64,000 nucleotides of DNA from Paraburkholderia kururiensis JCM 10599 = LMG 19447 (GTDB taxonomy: Bacteria > Pseudomonadota > Gammaproteobacteria > Burkholderiales > Burkholderiaceae), in NCBI RefSeq assembly GCF_003986935.1, contig NZ_RJZE01000005.1, positions 62,001-126,000 on the forward strand, written 5' to 3'. This document shows positions 34,653 through 43,926 of this stretch, in pieces; the first letter of the stretch is position 1; each line of letters opens with the position of its first letter. Position numbers and translations under genes: made by a program. The notes under the pieces were generated by a model. That model was not told the DNA's origin and ran no database searches. It saw only the letters and a program-made list of their open reading frames with translations.

Positions 34653-34865
34653 TTGACTACCGTAACCCCCAAGCTGAACGAGCCCGTAGAGGTTGCACTG
34701 CGTCGCTTCCGACGTTCCATCGAGAACACGGGTCTTCTCAAGGAATTGCGCGCCAGAATGGCCTATGAAACGCCCACGGCGAAGCGCAAACGGAAGAAGG
34801 ACGCGGCTGTCGCCCGGCTGCGAAAACAGATCAAGCGATCGTTGCCGCCAAAGAAACTGTACTGA
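34653..34865 (+). CDS. rpsU: 30S ribosomal protein S21
   Basis: A 70-residue basic protein matching S21: [20 protein letters not shown], then [20 protein letters not shown] and the terminal [11 protein letters not shown]. It starts with TTG, preceded by AGGA at 34644-34647; the frame is open upstream to an ATG at 34554, but the TTG gives the exact family N-terminus and length. S21 assists start-site selection on the small subunit; beta-proteobacteria often have several rpsU copies. It sits with infA and cspA in a translation/cold-shock group. Confidence 0.93.
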   Translation: MTTVTPKLNEPVEVALRRFRRSIENTGLLKELRARMAYETPTAKRKRKKDAAVARLRKQIKRSLPPKKLY

Positions 34866-35112
34866 GTAGAAGTTAATCGTAGACAGGCGAACGCGGCGCT
34901 GCGACGCGCTAAACGTCGCCAGCCGCCCCTCGCCGTCAACACCTTGCCGGCCGCCCCATCACAACAATAACGGCGAAACGCCCACGAGCGGGCTGTATTA
35001 CCATTTCGCCACGGCCTCGAAGCGGACCTCCACGTCCGCTCGCCTTCAGGCGCCGATGCCACCCCGCAACCACGCGCCCATCGCAGGCAGCGTCCGGCAT
35101 GGAGACACGTCA

Positions 35113-35724
35113 ATGACACTCTCAGGTCTGTCCGTATTCGCACTCGCGCTGATCGTGGCCGCCGGCTCGCCCGGCCCCAGCATCGCTGCGCTCGTCGCAC
35201 GCGTGCTCACCAATGGCGTGCGCGACGTGTTGCCCTTTCTGGCCGCCATGTGGATTGGCGAAGCGCTGTGGCTGACCTGCGCGGTGACGGGGCTCGCCGT
35301 GCTCGCCCATACGTTCGCCCTTGCATTCATGGCCGTGAAATTCGCGGGCGTCGCCTATCTGCTCTATCTCGCGTGGAAGATGTGGCACGCGCCCGCCGAC
35401 GTGCGCGAAAGCGCACTGCCGCGTGGCCAGTCGCCATGGCGCATGTTCGTGGCGGGACTCATGGTGACGCTTGGCAATCCGAAGATCATGGTCTTCTATC
35501 TCGCGCTGCTGCCCACGATCGTGGATCTCTCACGCGTGAGCACGGTGGCGTGGCTCGAGCTGACGGCGACCATGCTGATCGTCCTGATGATGGTGGATTT
35601 CGGCTGGGCCATGGTGGCGGCTCGCGCGCGCAAGTTGCTGACGAACCGCCGCGCCGTGAAGATCGCCAACCGTGCGAGCGCGACGATGATGGCGGGCGCA
35701 GCCGCCGCCATCGCCACCCGATAG
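35113..35724 (+). CDS. LysE/RhtB-family amino-acid exporter
   Basis: A 203-residue inner-membrane protein with about six hydrophobic segments. The N-terminus MTLSGLSVFALALIVAAGSP, continuing GPSIAALVARVLTNGVRD, has the family's GPs and G-x-x-x-G pattern, and the middle has VTLGNPKIMVFYLALLPTIV (GNPKxxxFY is the LysE hallmark). Members export basic or branched amino acids, homoserine lactone or threonine. Substrate unknown. The ATG at 35113 follows GGAGACACGTCA. It converges on the LysR gene at 35804. Confidence 0.9.
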   Translation: MTLSGLSVFALALIVAAGSPGPSIAALVARVLTNGVRDVLPFLAAMWIGEALWLTCAVTGLAVLAHTFALAFMAVKFAGVAYLLYLAWKMWHAPADVRESALPRGQSPWRMFVAGLMVTLGNPKIMVFYLALLPTIVDLSRVSTVAWLELTATMLIVLMMVDFGWAMVAARARKLLTNRRAVKIANRASATMMAGAAAAIATR

Positions 35725-35803
35725 CTGTCGCACCACCCTGCAGGGGTGCGTTCACGCTTCGCACGCTGCGCCTGAGCGCGCTCGCGCGGGTCTTGCTGCG
35801 CTC

Positions 35804-36736
35804 TCACGAAGCGCTGTCTGCCTTTGCGCCGATATTCGCGAGTTGCGCGCGCAAGAACTCCAGAAACAACTGCACCACCTTGGGCAGCGTGCGTCCCACG
35901 AGCGTCTGCAGTTCGATGCTGCGCGCGTCCATGCCGCGATCGCTGATGCGTACGAGCGCCATCTCGCCGCGCACCTGTCGCGAGCGCACGGTGACTTCGC
36001 CTGAGATCGAGACCGCGTCCGAGGCCAGCGCAAAGTTGTGCAGCGACACGATGTAGTTGCTGACCATCACGGGTTCGATAGCGAGCCGCTGCTGGCTCGA
36101 CACCACGTCGAAGAGCTGGCGGATGGTCGTGCTCGTGTCCGGCAACGCCAGCGGCCACGCGCAAAGCTGCGCGAGCGACACCTGCGGAAAACGCGCGAGC
36201 GGATGGTCGCGCCGCATGACGGCCATCACTGGCGCAGGCTCGCGGTGCTCGATCTTGATGTCGCTTTGCGGGGTGCGGCTGAACGTAACGCCGATGTCGG
36301 TCTCGCCTTCGCGCACGCGCCGCGAGACTGTGGCGGGCGCGCACACAGCCGTGTGAAAGACGATGCCCGGATACTTCTTGCGAAACTCGGCAATGGTTTG
36401 CGGCAGAAACTCGATGGCGAATCCTTCCGACGTCGCGACCCGCACCTGTCCGCGCCGCAACCCCTGCAATGCGTCGATGTCCTGAACGAGCCGGTCCGCC
36501 TCCAGTGCTGTGCGCAACGCGTAGACCGCGAGCATTTCGCCGGCCGCGCTTGCCACCATGCCGCGCGAGCGTCGCTCGAAGAGCGGCGTGCCCAGTACGT
36601 CCTCGAGATGCGCGATCTGCCGGCTGATCGCGGAACCGGCAACGTTCAGGCGGGTGGAAGCCTCGCTGATCGAGCCGGCCCGCACGACTTCGAGAAAGTA
36701 ACGAAGCGCCGTTTCCTGAAGGTGGTGATGTTTCAT
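35804..36736 (-). CDS. LysR-family regulator of the dipeptide-type operon
   Basis: A 310-residue LysR regulator: MKHHHLQETALRYFLEVVRA, then GSISEASTRLNVAGSAISRQ for the helix-turn-helix, and an effector domain with RGQVRVATSEGFAIEFLPQT. It is divergent from the ABC operon starting at 36962, with 225 bp between, and is the probable activator of that operon. The frame stays open far upstream across the divergent gene, but the ATG at 36736 gives normal length and is the only sensible start. Confidence 0.92.
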   Translation of the reverse strand: MKHHHLQETALRYFLEVVRAGSISEASTRLNVAGSAISRQIAHLEDVLGTPLFERRSRGMVASAAGEMLAVYALRTALEADRLVQDIDALQGLRRGQVRVATSEGFAIEFLPQTIAEFRKKYPGIVFHTAVCAPATVSRRVREGETDIGVTFSRTPQSDIKIEHREPAPVMAVMRRDHPLARFPQVSLAQLCAWPLALPDTSTTIRQLFDVVSSQQRLAIEPVMVSNYIVSLHNFALASDAVSISGEVTVRSRQVRGEMALVRISDRGMDARSIELQTLVGRTLPKVVQLFLEFLRAQLANIGAKADSAS

Positions 36737-36961
36737 CGTGTCCCTTTTGCCGGTGGTTCGCTTGTGCTTCGAACGCGGTCGCCGCTGGGCAATACGCTGC
36801 CGTGCCCTGCCGTGCCATTTCGGCAACGCAGATTTATTGTTTCCATAATAGTCGCAACAAAATTCACCGATTAGTCTTGGTGCACGGTCGTATGACGCGC
36901 CGGTACACCGGTGGGTCATTGCAACGCTTTGGACATTCACCGCGTTCACAGGAGTCTCGCC

Positions 36962-38503
36962 ATGACCCGTCGTACCCGGGCGTTCGCACTCGCCGCCGGC
37001 GCATGTCTCTCGCTGTCTCTTGCGCTCTTTGCGCCTGTTAGTGCGTACGCCGGCAAGGCGAACGACACGCTCGTCTACGCGTCCGACAGCGAACCCGAGA
37101 ACATCTCGCCGTACCACAACAACCTGCGCGAAGGCGTGATCGTCGCGCACATGGTGTGGGACACGCTGATCTACCGCGACCCCACCACGGGCGCCTACAA
37201 GCCCGAACTCGCTACGACGTGGAAGTGGGAGTCGCCCACCTCGCTCGTGCTCGACCTGCGCCACGACGTGAACTTCCAGAACGGCGACCACTTCACCGCG
37301 GACGACGTCGTGTTCACCTTCAACTACGTCGTCTCGCCCGACTCGAAGGTCGTGACGCGGCAAAACACCGACTGGATCAAGAACGCAGAGAAGATCAGCG
37401 ACTATCAGGTGCGCGTCAACCTGAAGGCGCCCTTCCCGGCCGCGCTCGAGTATCTTTCGGGCCCCACGCCCATCTATCCGGCCGCGTACTTCAAGAAGGT
37501 CGGGCTCGAAGGGTTCAGCAAGGCGCCTGTCGGCACGGGTCCTTATCGCATTACCGCAGTCACGCCCGGTGTCGGCGTAACGATGGTCAAGAATCCGAAC
37601 TATTTCAAAAACAGCCCGCTCGGCACACCGAAAATCGGCACGATCAAGTTCGTCGTGATTCCCGATCCGGAAACGCGCTCGGCGCAACTCATGACAGGCG
37701 CGGTGGACTGGATCTGGCGCGTGCCCGCGGACCAGGCCGACTCGCTGAAGTCGATGCCCAATCTCACGGTGGTGGGCGGCGAGACGATGCGCGTCGGCTA
37801 CCTCTCCATGGATGCGCAAGGCACGTCCGCATCCAATTCGCCGTTCAAGGACGTGCGCGTGCGCCAGGCCGTGAACTACGCCATCGATCGTGCCTCGCTC
37901 ACCCGGAACCTGGTTCGCGGCGGCAGTCAGCCCGTGTACTCCGCCTGCTTTCGCACCCAGTTCGGCTGTGACACGACAGGCGTCGTGAAATACGAGTACA
38001 ACCCGGCGAAGGCGCGCGAACTGCTCAAGGCCGCGGGCTATCCGAACGGCTTCGATACCGACCTCTACGCGTATCGCGAACGCGAGTATGCCGAAGCGAT
38101 GATCGGCGATCTGCGCAAGGTGGGCATCAACGCGCGGCTTCACTACCTGCAATACGCGGCGCTGCGCACGGCGCAACGCGCGGGCAAGACGCCCATGACG
38201 TTCCAGGCCTGGGGCTCGTTCTCGGTGAACGACGTCTCCGCGTTCACGAGCGTCTACTTCAAGGGCGGCCCCGACGACAGCGCCAAAGACCCGACCGTGG
38301 AGAAGTGGCTCGATACCGCGGACTCCTCGAACGATGCGGGCATCCGCAAGGTCAATTACTCGAAGGCGCTCACACGCATCAGCGAACAGGCCTACTGGGC
38401 GCCGCTCTTCTCGTATTCGACCAACTACGCGTTCACCTCGTCGCTGAACTTCAAGGCGTACCCGGACGAGTTGCCGCGTTTCTACGAAGCCTCCTGGAAG
38501 TAG
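36962..38503 (+). CDS. Peptide-type ABC transporter periplasmic binding protein
   Basis: A 513-residue family-5 binding protein. The signal peptide starts MTRRTRAFALAAGACLSLSL and ends at AYA near residue 30. Family phrases are VYASDSEPENISPYHNNLRE, LRHDVNFQNGDHFTADDVVF and GTGPYRITAVTPG. The size matches DppA/OppA/GsiB-type proteins that bind di- or oligopeptides, glutathione or related compounds. It heads an operon with two permeases, two ATPases and a peptidase, and is divergent from the LysR gene. Ligand not identified. Confidence 0.92.
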   Translation: MTRRTRAFALAAGACLSLSLALFAPVSAYAGKANDTLVYASDSEPENISPYHNNLREGVIVAHMVWDTLIYRDPTTGAYKPELATTWKWESPTSLVLDLRHDVNFQNGDHFTADDVVFTFNYVVSPDSKVVTRQNTDWIKNAEKISDYQVRVNLKAPFPAALEYLSGPTPIYPAAYFKKVGLEGFSKAPVGTGPYRITAVTPGVGVTMVKNPNYFKNSPLGTPKIGTIKFVVIPDPETRSAQLMTGAVDWIWRVPADQADSLKSMPNLTVVGGETMRVGYLSMDAQGTSASNSPFKDVRVRQAVNYAIDRASLTRNLVRGGSQPVYSACFRTQFGCDTTGVVKYEYNPAKARELLKAAGYPNGFDTDLYAYREREYAEAMIGDLRKVGINARLHYLQYAALRTAQRAGKTPMTFQAWGSFSVNDVSAFTSVYFKGGPDDSAKDPTVEKWLDTADSSNDAGIRKVNYSKALTRISEQAYWAPLFSYSTNYAFTSSLNFKAYPDELPRFYEASWK

Positions 38504-38555
38504 GCGCACGACCACAACCGCAGCGACTACCCATTCGTCACTCACCGGTCCAGCC

Positions 38556-39473
38556 ATGTTCGCCTACACGCTTCGCCGCCTCGCGCTCGCCATCGCGGTC
38601 GCGCTGACTGTATCGATCATCAGCTTCGCGCTGTTGCACCTGTCCGTCGATCTCGCCACGGCCATCGCCGGACCGGAAGCCACCGCCGCGCAAGTGGAAA
38701 CGCTGCGCCACCAGTTCGGACTGGACCGCCCCGTCACCTCGCAGTATCTGGACTGGCTCTGGCACGCGGTTCATCTGGATTTCGGGCGCTCGTTCTTCTT
38801 CCAGTCGTCGGTGGTCGATCTGATTGCGGAACGGCTGCCCGTCACGCTGAAACTGGGCGGCATCGCGCTTGCCATCGCGGTGCTCGTCGCGATTCCGCTC
38901 GGTGTGGCCGCCGCGCTGTATCGGGACACCTGGGTGGACCGCCTCGCACTTTTCGTCGCGGTGATCGGCCAGGCGATGCCGAGCTTCTGGTTCGGCCTCA
39001 CGCTGATCCTCGTCTTCGCGGTGGAACTCAAGTGGCTGCCGGTGGCGGGCAACAGCAGCTGGCAGCATTTCGTACTCCCGGCCATTGCGCTGGGCTACTA
39101 CGCCACGCCAGCCATGATGCGGCTCACGCGCACGGGCATGCTCGACGTGCTCGGCGCCGACTACATCCGCACCGCGCGCGCCAAAGGTCTCACGCCGGCA
39201 CGGGTCGTGATCCGCCACGCGCTACGCAACGCGCTGATTCCCGTGGTGGCGCTCGCCGCCGTCGAACTCGGCTTCATGCTGGGCGGGTCCGTGGTGATCG
39301 AATCGGTCTTCTCACTGCAAGGGCTCGGCCAGCTGGCCTGGGACGCCATTTCGCGCAATGACTTTCCCGTCGTTCAGGCAGTCGTACTGATCATCGCGAT
39401 GTTCTACATCGGCCTCACGTTTCTTGCCGATATCGCCAACGCCGCGCTCGACCCTCGCCTTCGTACGCGCTAG
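38556..39473 (+). CDS. Peptide-type ABC transporter permease, DppB-like
   Basis: A 305-residue permease. It starts MFAYTLRRLALAIAVALTVS, a typical DppB N-terminus, has the periplasmic FGLDRPVTSQYLDWLWHAVH and LDFGRSF segment, and the coupling loop IRTARAKGLTPARVVIRHAL followed by RNALIPV. Six membrane helices are expected. It pairs with the permease at 39483, whose start is nine bases downstream. Confidence 0.94.
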   Translation: MFAYTLRRLALAIAVALTVSIISFALLHLSVDLATAIAGPEATAAQVETLRHQFGLDRPVTSQYLDWLWHAVHLDFGRSFFFQSSVVDLIAERLPVTLKLGGIALAIAVLVAIPLGVAAALYRDTWVDRLALFVAVIGQAMPSFWFGLTLILVFAVELKWLPVAGNSSWQHFVLPAIALGYYATPAMMRLTRTGMLDVLGADYIRTARAKGLTPARVVIRHALRNALIPVVALAAVELGFMLGGSVVIESVFSLQGLGQLAWDAISRNDFPVVQAVVLIIAMFYIGLTFLADIANAALDPRLRTR

Positions 39474-39482
39474 GAGCCGCCC

Positions 39483-40391
39483 ATGTCATCGCCTCCGCCG
39501 CACTATCCCGCGCTCACCCTCGCCTTGCCGCCGCGCCGGCATGTTCTGCGGCGCGTATTCGGCCGCGCACTCGATCATCGCAGTCTCGTGGTCGGTGCGG
39601 TGCTGCTTGTGCTCATCGTCATCGCAGCGGCGCTGGCGCCGGTCCTCGCGCCACACGACCCCTATGCCCAGGATCTTGCAAGCCGGCTCCTGCCGCCCGT
39701 CTGGAATCCGCGTGGCAGCTGGCTCCACGTGCTCGGCACCGACAAGCTGGGCCGCGACTATCTGAGCCGGCTGCTCTACGGCGCCCGCGTGTCGCTTGTG
39801 ATCGGCGTATGCGCGGCGTCGCTTTCCGCGCTGATCGGCACCACGCTCGGCGTGCTGGCGGGTTACTTCGGCGGACGCGTCGACGCGGTGATCAGCTACC
39901 TCATCACCACGCGGCTCGCCATGCCGGTGGTGCTCGTGGCGCTCGCCATGTCGTCGCTGATCGGCGGGTCGCTGAAGACGGTGATCCTGCTGCTGGGCCT
40001 GTTGCTGTGGGACCGCTTCGCGGTGGTATCCCGCTCCGTGGCACAGCAGTTGCGCGACGCCGAGTTCATCGCGGCCGCCCGCGCCGTGGGCGCCTCCACG
40101 CCGTACATTCTGCTGCGCGAATTGCTGCCGAACATCGCGGGTGCGTTGATCGTCGTGGCGACGCTCGAAATGGCTCACGCCATCCTGCTCGAAGCCACGC
40201 TCTCGTTCCTCGGTCTCGGCGTGCCGCCGCCCATGCCGTCGTGGGGGCTCATGATTTCAGAAGGCAAGACGTATATGTTCTTCCAGCCCTGGGTGATCCT
40301 CATTCCCGGCGCGGCGCTGGCGCTCACCGTGCTCGCCATCAACCTGGTGGGCGACGGCATGCGCGACCTCACCACGCCCGACGGCCGCTAG
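39483..40391 (+). CDS. Peptide-type ABC transporter permease, DppC-like
   Basis: A 302-residue permease. Near the N-terminus are the first helix (LVVGAVLLVLIVIAAALAPV) and the DppC hallmark HVLGTDKLGRDYLSRLLYGA; the coupling loop is FIAAARAVGASTPYILLREL followed by LPNIAG, and a late ATLSFLGLGVPPPMPSWGLM segment is diagnostic of the family. It forms the channel with the DppB-like protein encoded just upstream. Confidence 0.94.
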   Translation: MSSPPPHYPALTLALPPRRHVLRRVFGRALDHRSLVVGAVLLVLIVIAAALAPVLAPHDPYAQDLASRLLPPVWNPRGSWLHVLGTDKLGRDYLSRLLYGARVSLVIGVCAASLSALIGTTLGVLAGYFGGRVDAVISYLITTRLAMPVVLVALAMSSLIGGSLKTVILLLGLLLWDRFAVVSRSVAQQLRDAEFIAAARAVGASTPYILLRELLPNIAGALIVVATLEMAHAILLEATLSFLGLGVPPPMPSWGLMISEGKTYMFFQPWVILIPGAALALTVLAINLVGDGMRDLTTPDGR

Positions 40392-40416
40392 ACGATCACT
40401 CAACAAGGAGCGAGCC

Positions 40417-41406
40417 ATGAGCCTGTTGCTCGACGTCGAAAACCTGCGGGTCGATCTGCCCACACCGAACGGCACGCTGCACGCCGTGCGCGGCATCGAC
40501 TTTCAAATTGCGCACGGCGAGACGCTTTGCATCGTGGGCGAATCGGGTTGCGGTAAATCGATGACGTCGCTCGCGCTGATGGGTTTGCTGCCGCGCCGCG
40601 CAACGCGGCACGCTACACGTCTCGCCTTCGACGGCACCAACCTGCTCGCGCTCGGCGACCGTGCCATGGGCCGTCTGCGCGGCAACCGCATTGCGATGAT
40701 TTTTCAGGAGCCCATGACGTCGCTGAACCCGTCGTACACGCTCGGCAACCAGCTGTGCGAAGCGTTGCAGCAACACCGCAAGGTGACGCACCGGGCGGCA
40801 CGCGATCGCGCGGTCTACCTGCTCGAGCGAACAGGCGTGACGAATGCTGCTGAGCGGCTCGGCCAGTATCCGCATCAGCTGTCGGGTGGCCTGCGCCAGC
40901 GCGTGCTGATCGCCATGGCGTTGATGTGCGAGCCCGACCTGATCGTGGCCGACGAACCCACCACCGCGCTCGACGTCACGATTCAGGCGCAAATCCTGCA
41001 CATGTTGCGCGAGTTGCAGCAGGAAATGGGAGCGGCCGTCTTGTTCATTACGCACGACCTCGGTGTGGTCTCGCGCATCGCAGATCGCGTCGCCGTGATG
41101 TACGCGGGGCAGATCGTCGAAACAGCCTCTGCGCCGCATCTCTTCGCGCAGCCCAGCCATCCCTATACGCGCGGGCTCCTCAACTGCATTCCGGTGCGCG
41201 GCAAGACGCGGCCCGGCAGCAAGCTCGAAGCCATTCCGGGCGTCGTGCCGTCGCTCGTGGGCGAGTTCTCGGGCTGCGCATTCCGCAACCGCTGTTCGCT
41301 GGCACACGATGCATGCCTGCAAACGCCCGCGCTTGCCGAAGTGGACGCGCAGCATCTTTCCCGTTGTGTGCTCTCCGCCGGCGCAACTGCCGAGGTGACG
41401 TCATGA
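40417..41406 (+). CDS. Peptide-type ABC transporter ATPase, DppD-like
   Basis: A 329-residue ATPase. Walker A is GESGCGKSM, the signature [15 protein letters not shown] and Walker [13 protein letters not shown]. The C-terminal oligopeptide-transporter domain carries the cysteine-rich [14 protein letters not shown] section that in relatives holds a 4Fe-4S cluster or metal. Its stop overlaps the start of the next ATPase (ATGA). It works with the DppF-like partner at 41403. Confidence 0.94.
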   Translation: MSLLLDVENLRVDLPTPNGTLHAVRGIDFQIAHGETLCIVGESGCGKSMTSLALMGLLPRRATRHATRLAFDGTNLLALGDRAMGRLRGNRIAMIFQEPMTSLNPSYTLGNQLCEALQQHRKVTHRAARDRAVYLLERTGVTNAAERLGQYPHQLSGGLRQRVLIAMALMCEPDLIVADEPTTALDVTIQAQILHMLRELQQEMGAAVLFITHDLGVVSRIADRVAVMYAGQIVETASAPHLFAQPSHPYTRGLLNCIPVRGKTRPGSKLEAIPGVVPSLVGEFSGCAFRNRCSLAHDACLQTPALAEVDAQHLSRCVLSAGATAEVTS

Positions 41407-42329
41407 ACGCCGTTGCGCATTCGTTGCCTGCCAGCCCGGCTCAAGCCGATCTGCCGTCTCGCATGGCCGAGGTCAACGCGGCGACCGCCCAGACCCGCGA
41501 CATCGCGCTCGAACTCTGCGCACTCACCCGCACGTTCGAACTGGGCCGTGGGCTCTTTCGCAAACCGCATCCATTGAAGGCCGTGGACGACGTCTCGCTG
41601 CGGCTCTATCGCGGCGAAACACTCGGCCTCGTCGGCGAATCAGGTTGCGGCAAGAGCACGCTCGCGAAGATGCTGCTGGGTCTCGTCACACCCACCACAG
41701 GCAGCATTCTCGTGGACGGCCGCCAGATCGATCCGCGTGGCGCGCGACAGTTGGCGCAGCGAATCCAGCCCGTTTTTCAGGATCCCTACTCGTCTCTGAA
41801 CCCACGAAAAACGGTGGCGCAGATCGTCGGGTTGCCGCTATGGCTGCACAAACGTGGCACTGCCGCAGAGCAAGCCGCCGAAGTCAAACGCATGCTCGAC
41901 CTCGTCGGCATGCCGGAGCGCACGCACGGGCAATATCCGAATCAGCTTTCGGGCGGCCAGCGGCAGCGCGTGGCGATTGCCCGCGCGCTGATCCTGCGGC
42001 CCGCCATCCTGATCTGCGACGAACCGACGTCGGCGCTCGACGTCTCCGTGCAGGCGCAAATTTTCAATCTGCTGCTCGATCTGAAAGCGGAGTTCGGGCT
42101 CAGCTATCTGTTCATCAGCCACGACCTCGGCGTGGTGGAGCATCTCGCGGACCGCGTCGCCGTGATGTATCGCGGCAGCATCGTCGAGCAGAACAGTTGC
42201 GAGCAGATTTTCTCGAACCCCAAGCATCCCTACACACGGACGCTGCTTTCCTCGGTCTTGACGCCCGCGCCGGGGCTCGGCCTGCCCGGCCCCGACGCGC
42301 TTCATGCACCGCCCCCATCTGGAGACTGA
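41403..42329 (+). CDS. Peptide-type ABC transporter ATPase, DppF-like
   Basis: A 308-residue ATPase with Walker [10 protein letters not shown], signature [15 protein letters not shown] and Walker [13 protein letters not shown]. The phrase [14 protein letters not shown] is typical of DppF. The N-terminal 35 residues form a leader before the domain starts. The ATG overlaps the DppD-like stop codon. Together they power the importer of 36962-40391. Confidence 0.94.
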   Translation: MNAVAHSLPASPAQADLPSRMAEVNAATAQTRDIALELCALTRTFELGRGLFRKPHPLKAVDDVSLRLYRGETLGLVGESGCGKSTLAKMLLGLVTPTTGSILVDGRQIDPRGARQLAQRIQPVFQDPYSSLNPRKTVAQIVGLPLWLHKRGTAAEQAAEVKRMLDLVGMPERTHGQYPNQLSGGQRQRVAIARALILRPAILICDEPTSALDVSVQAQIFNLLLDLKAEFGLSYLFISHDLGVVEHLADRVAVMYRGSIVEQNSCEQIFSNPKHPYTRTLLSSVLTPAPGLGLPGPDALHAPPPSGD

Positions 42330-42333
42330 CACG

Positions 42334-43743
42334 ATGAGCCGTAGCCGCGCCATCGACATGGCCACTTCCTACTTCGACGACGGCCGCTTCATGCACGTGC
42401 TCGACGAGCGCGTCGCCATGCGCACCGAGAGCCAGTTGCCTGACTCGCAGCCCGCGCTCTATGCGTATCTGCGCGAGCACATGGTGCCCGCGCTCGCGGC
42501 GCTCGGCTTCACGTCGCGCATCGTCGACAACCCCGTGCCCGGCAAGAGCCCGTTCCTGCTCGCCGAGCGCATCGAAGATCCGGCAGCGCTCACTGTGCTG
42601 ACCTACGGGCACGGCGACGTGGTACCTGGACACGACGCGCAGTGGCGCGAAGGGCTCGCGCCCTGGCGCGTCGTCGTGGACGGCGACCGCTGGTACGGGC
42701 GCGGCACCGCCGACAACAAGGGCCAGCACACCATCAACCTCGCGGCGCTCGAACAGGTGATCGAAGCGCGCGGCGGACGCCTCGGCTACAACGTGAAGGC
42801 GATCATCGAGATGGGCGAGGAAACCGGCTCGCCAGGCCTCGCCGAGGTGTGCGCGCAGCACCGCGAAGCGCTCGCTGCCGACGTGTTCATCGCCTCGGAC
42901 GGCCCGCGCGTGGCGGCCACGCGCCCCACGCTCTTTCTCGGCTCGCGCGGCAACTTCAACTTCACGCTGCAAATCAAGCTGCGCGAGGGCGCGCATCATT
43001 CCGGCAACTGGGGCGGCCTGCTGCGCAGCCCCGGCATTCGCCTCGCCAACGCGCTCTCTACGATGGTCGATGCGCACGGCCGCATTCTCGTGAAAGGGCT
43101 CCTGCCCGAGACACTGCCGGAAAGCGTGCGCGAGGCGCTGCGCTCCATCGAAGTGGGCGGCGGCCCCAACGATCCCGAGATCGACCCTGCCTGGGGCGAG
43201 CCGGACCTCACGCCCGTGGAACGCCTGTTCGCGTGGAATGCGCTGGAAATACTGGCGTTTCGCACCGGCAATCCCGATGCGCCCGTGAACGCGATTCCGG
43301 GCCACGCCGTCGCGCATTGCCAGTTGCGCTACGTCGTGGGCACGGACACGGAGAACCTCGTGCGTCGCCTTCGCGAGCATCTGGACGCGTACGGCTTCAC
43401 CGAGATCGAAGTGAGCGAGCGCGGCACACGCATGGCGGCAACGCGGCTGGACCCCGACGATCCCTGGGTGCGCTGGTGCCTCGCGTCGATACAGCACACC
43501 ACCGGCGAAACGCCGGCGCTGCTGCCGAACCTGGGCGGGTCGCTACCCAACGACGTTTTTGCGCACATTCTCGGCTTGCCCACGCTGTGGGTACCGCACT
43601 CGTACGCGGCCTGTTCCCAGCACGCGCCGAACGAGCATCTGCTTGGCAGCATCGCGCGCCAGTCGCTGCAGATCATGGCGGGATTGTTCTGGGACCTCGC
43701 CGAAGAAGGGCCGGCCATTCGAGAACAGAAGCGCGCGGTGTGA
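42334..43743 (+). CDS. M20-family metallopeptidase
   Basis: A 469-residue cytoplasmic M20 di-zinc peptidase. Conserved pieces are TYGHGDVVPG (His ligand), WYGRGTADNKGQHTINL (Asp bridging), EMGEETGSPGLAE (catalytic Glu and ligand), ASDGPRVA (Asp) and a late CSQHAPNEH (His). A dimerisation domain lies between. It probably hydrolyses the imported peptide or N-acyl compound. The ATG at 42334 is four bases after the upstream stop, showing it belongs to the operon. Confidence 0.92.
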   Translation: MSRSRAIDMATSYFDDGRFMHVLDERVAMRTESQLPDSQPALYAYLREHMVPALAALGFTSRIVDNPVPGKSPFLLAERIEDPAALTVLTYGHGDVVPGHDAQWREGLAPWRVVVDGDRWYGRGTADNKGQHTINLAALEQVIEARGGRLGYNVKAIIEMGEETGSPGLAEVCAQHREALAADVFIASDGPRVAATRPTLFLGSRGNFNFTLQIKLREGAHHSGNWGGLLRSPGIRLANALSTMVDAHGRILVKGLLPETLPESVREALRSIEVGGGPNDPEIDPAWGEPDLTPVERLFAWNALEILAFRTGNPDAPVNAIPGHAVAHCQLRYVVGTDTENLVRRLREHLDAYGFTEIEVSERGTRMAATRLDPDDPWVRWCLASIQHTTGETPALLPNLGGSLPNDVFAHILGLPTLWVPHSYAACSQHAPNEHLLGSIARQSLQIMAGLFWDLAEEGPAIREQKRAV

Positions 43744-43770
43744 ACCGCGCGGCCGCGTGCACACCGCGTT

Positions 43771-43926
43771 TCATCCGCAAAACGAAAGGCCCGAGAGCAG
43801 TGAAACGAGCGCGGCGGCTGTGAGGTAGCCCGCGAAGCACCACGCAATGAAGACCGCGAAGGCAGCGAGGCCGATTATCGCCAGCGCCGCGGGGCCGCTC
43901 GGCACGATGCGCGCGGCTACTTTCAT
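43771..43926 (-). CDS. 51-residue membrane protein coupled to the MFS gene
   Basis: A short gene of 51 codons plus stop: MKVAARIVPSGPAALAIIGL, then AAFAVFIAWCFAGYLTAAAL and a short end SLLSGLSFCG. It is almost entirely hydrophobic, with one or two membrane helices. Its ATG overlaps the stop codon of the MFS transporter (TGATG), the arrangement for translational re-initiation. It may be an accessory subunit or stabiliser of the transporter. No family is recognised. Confidence 0.7.
   Translation of the reverse strand: MKVAARIVPSGPAALAIIGLAAFAVFIAWCFAGYLTAAALVSLLSGLSFCG

Noticed and set aside
35804..38557. A 917-codon reverse frame that would fuse an unknown N-terminus to the LysR protein
   Set aside because: The upstream 600 codons are the mirror of the divergent binding-protein gene; the LysR protein is complete from 36736.
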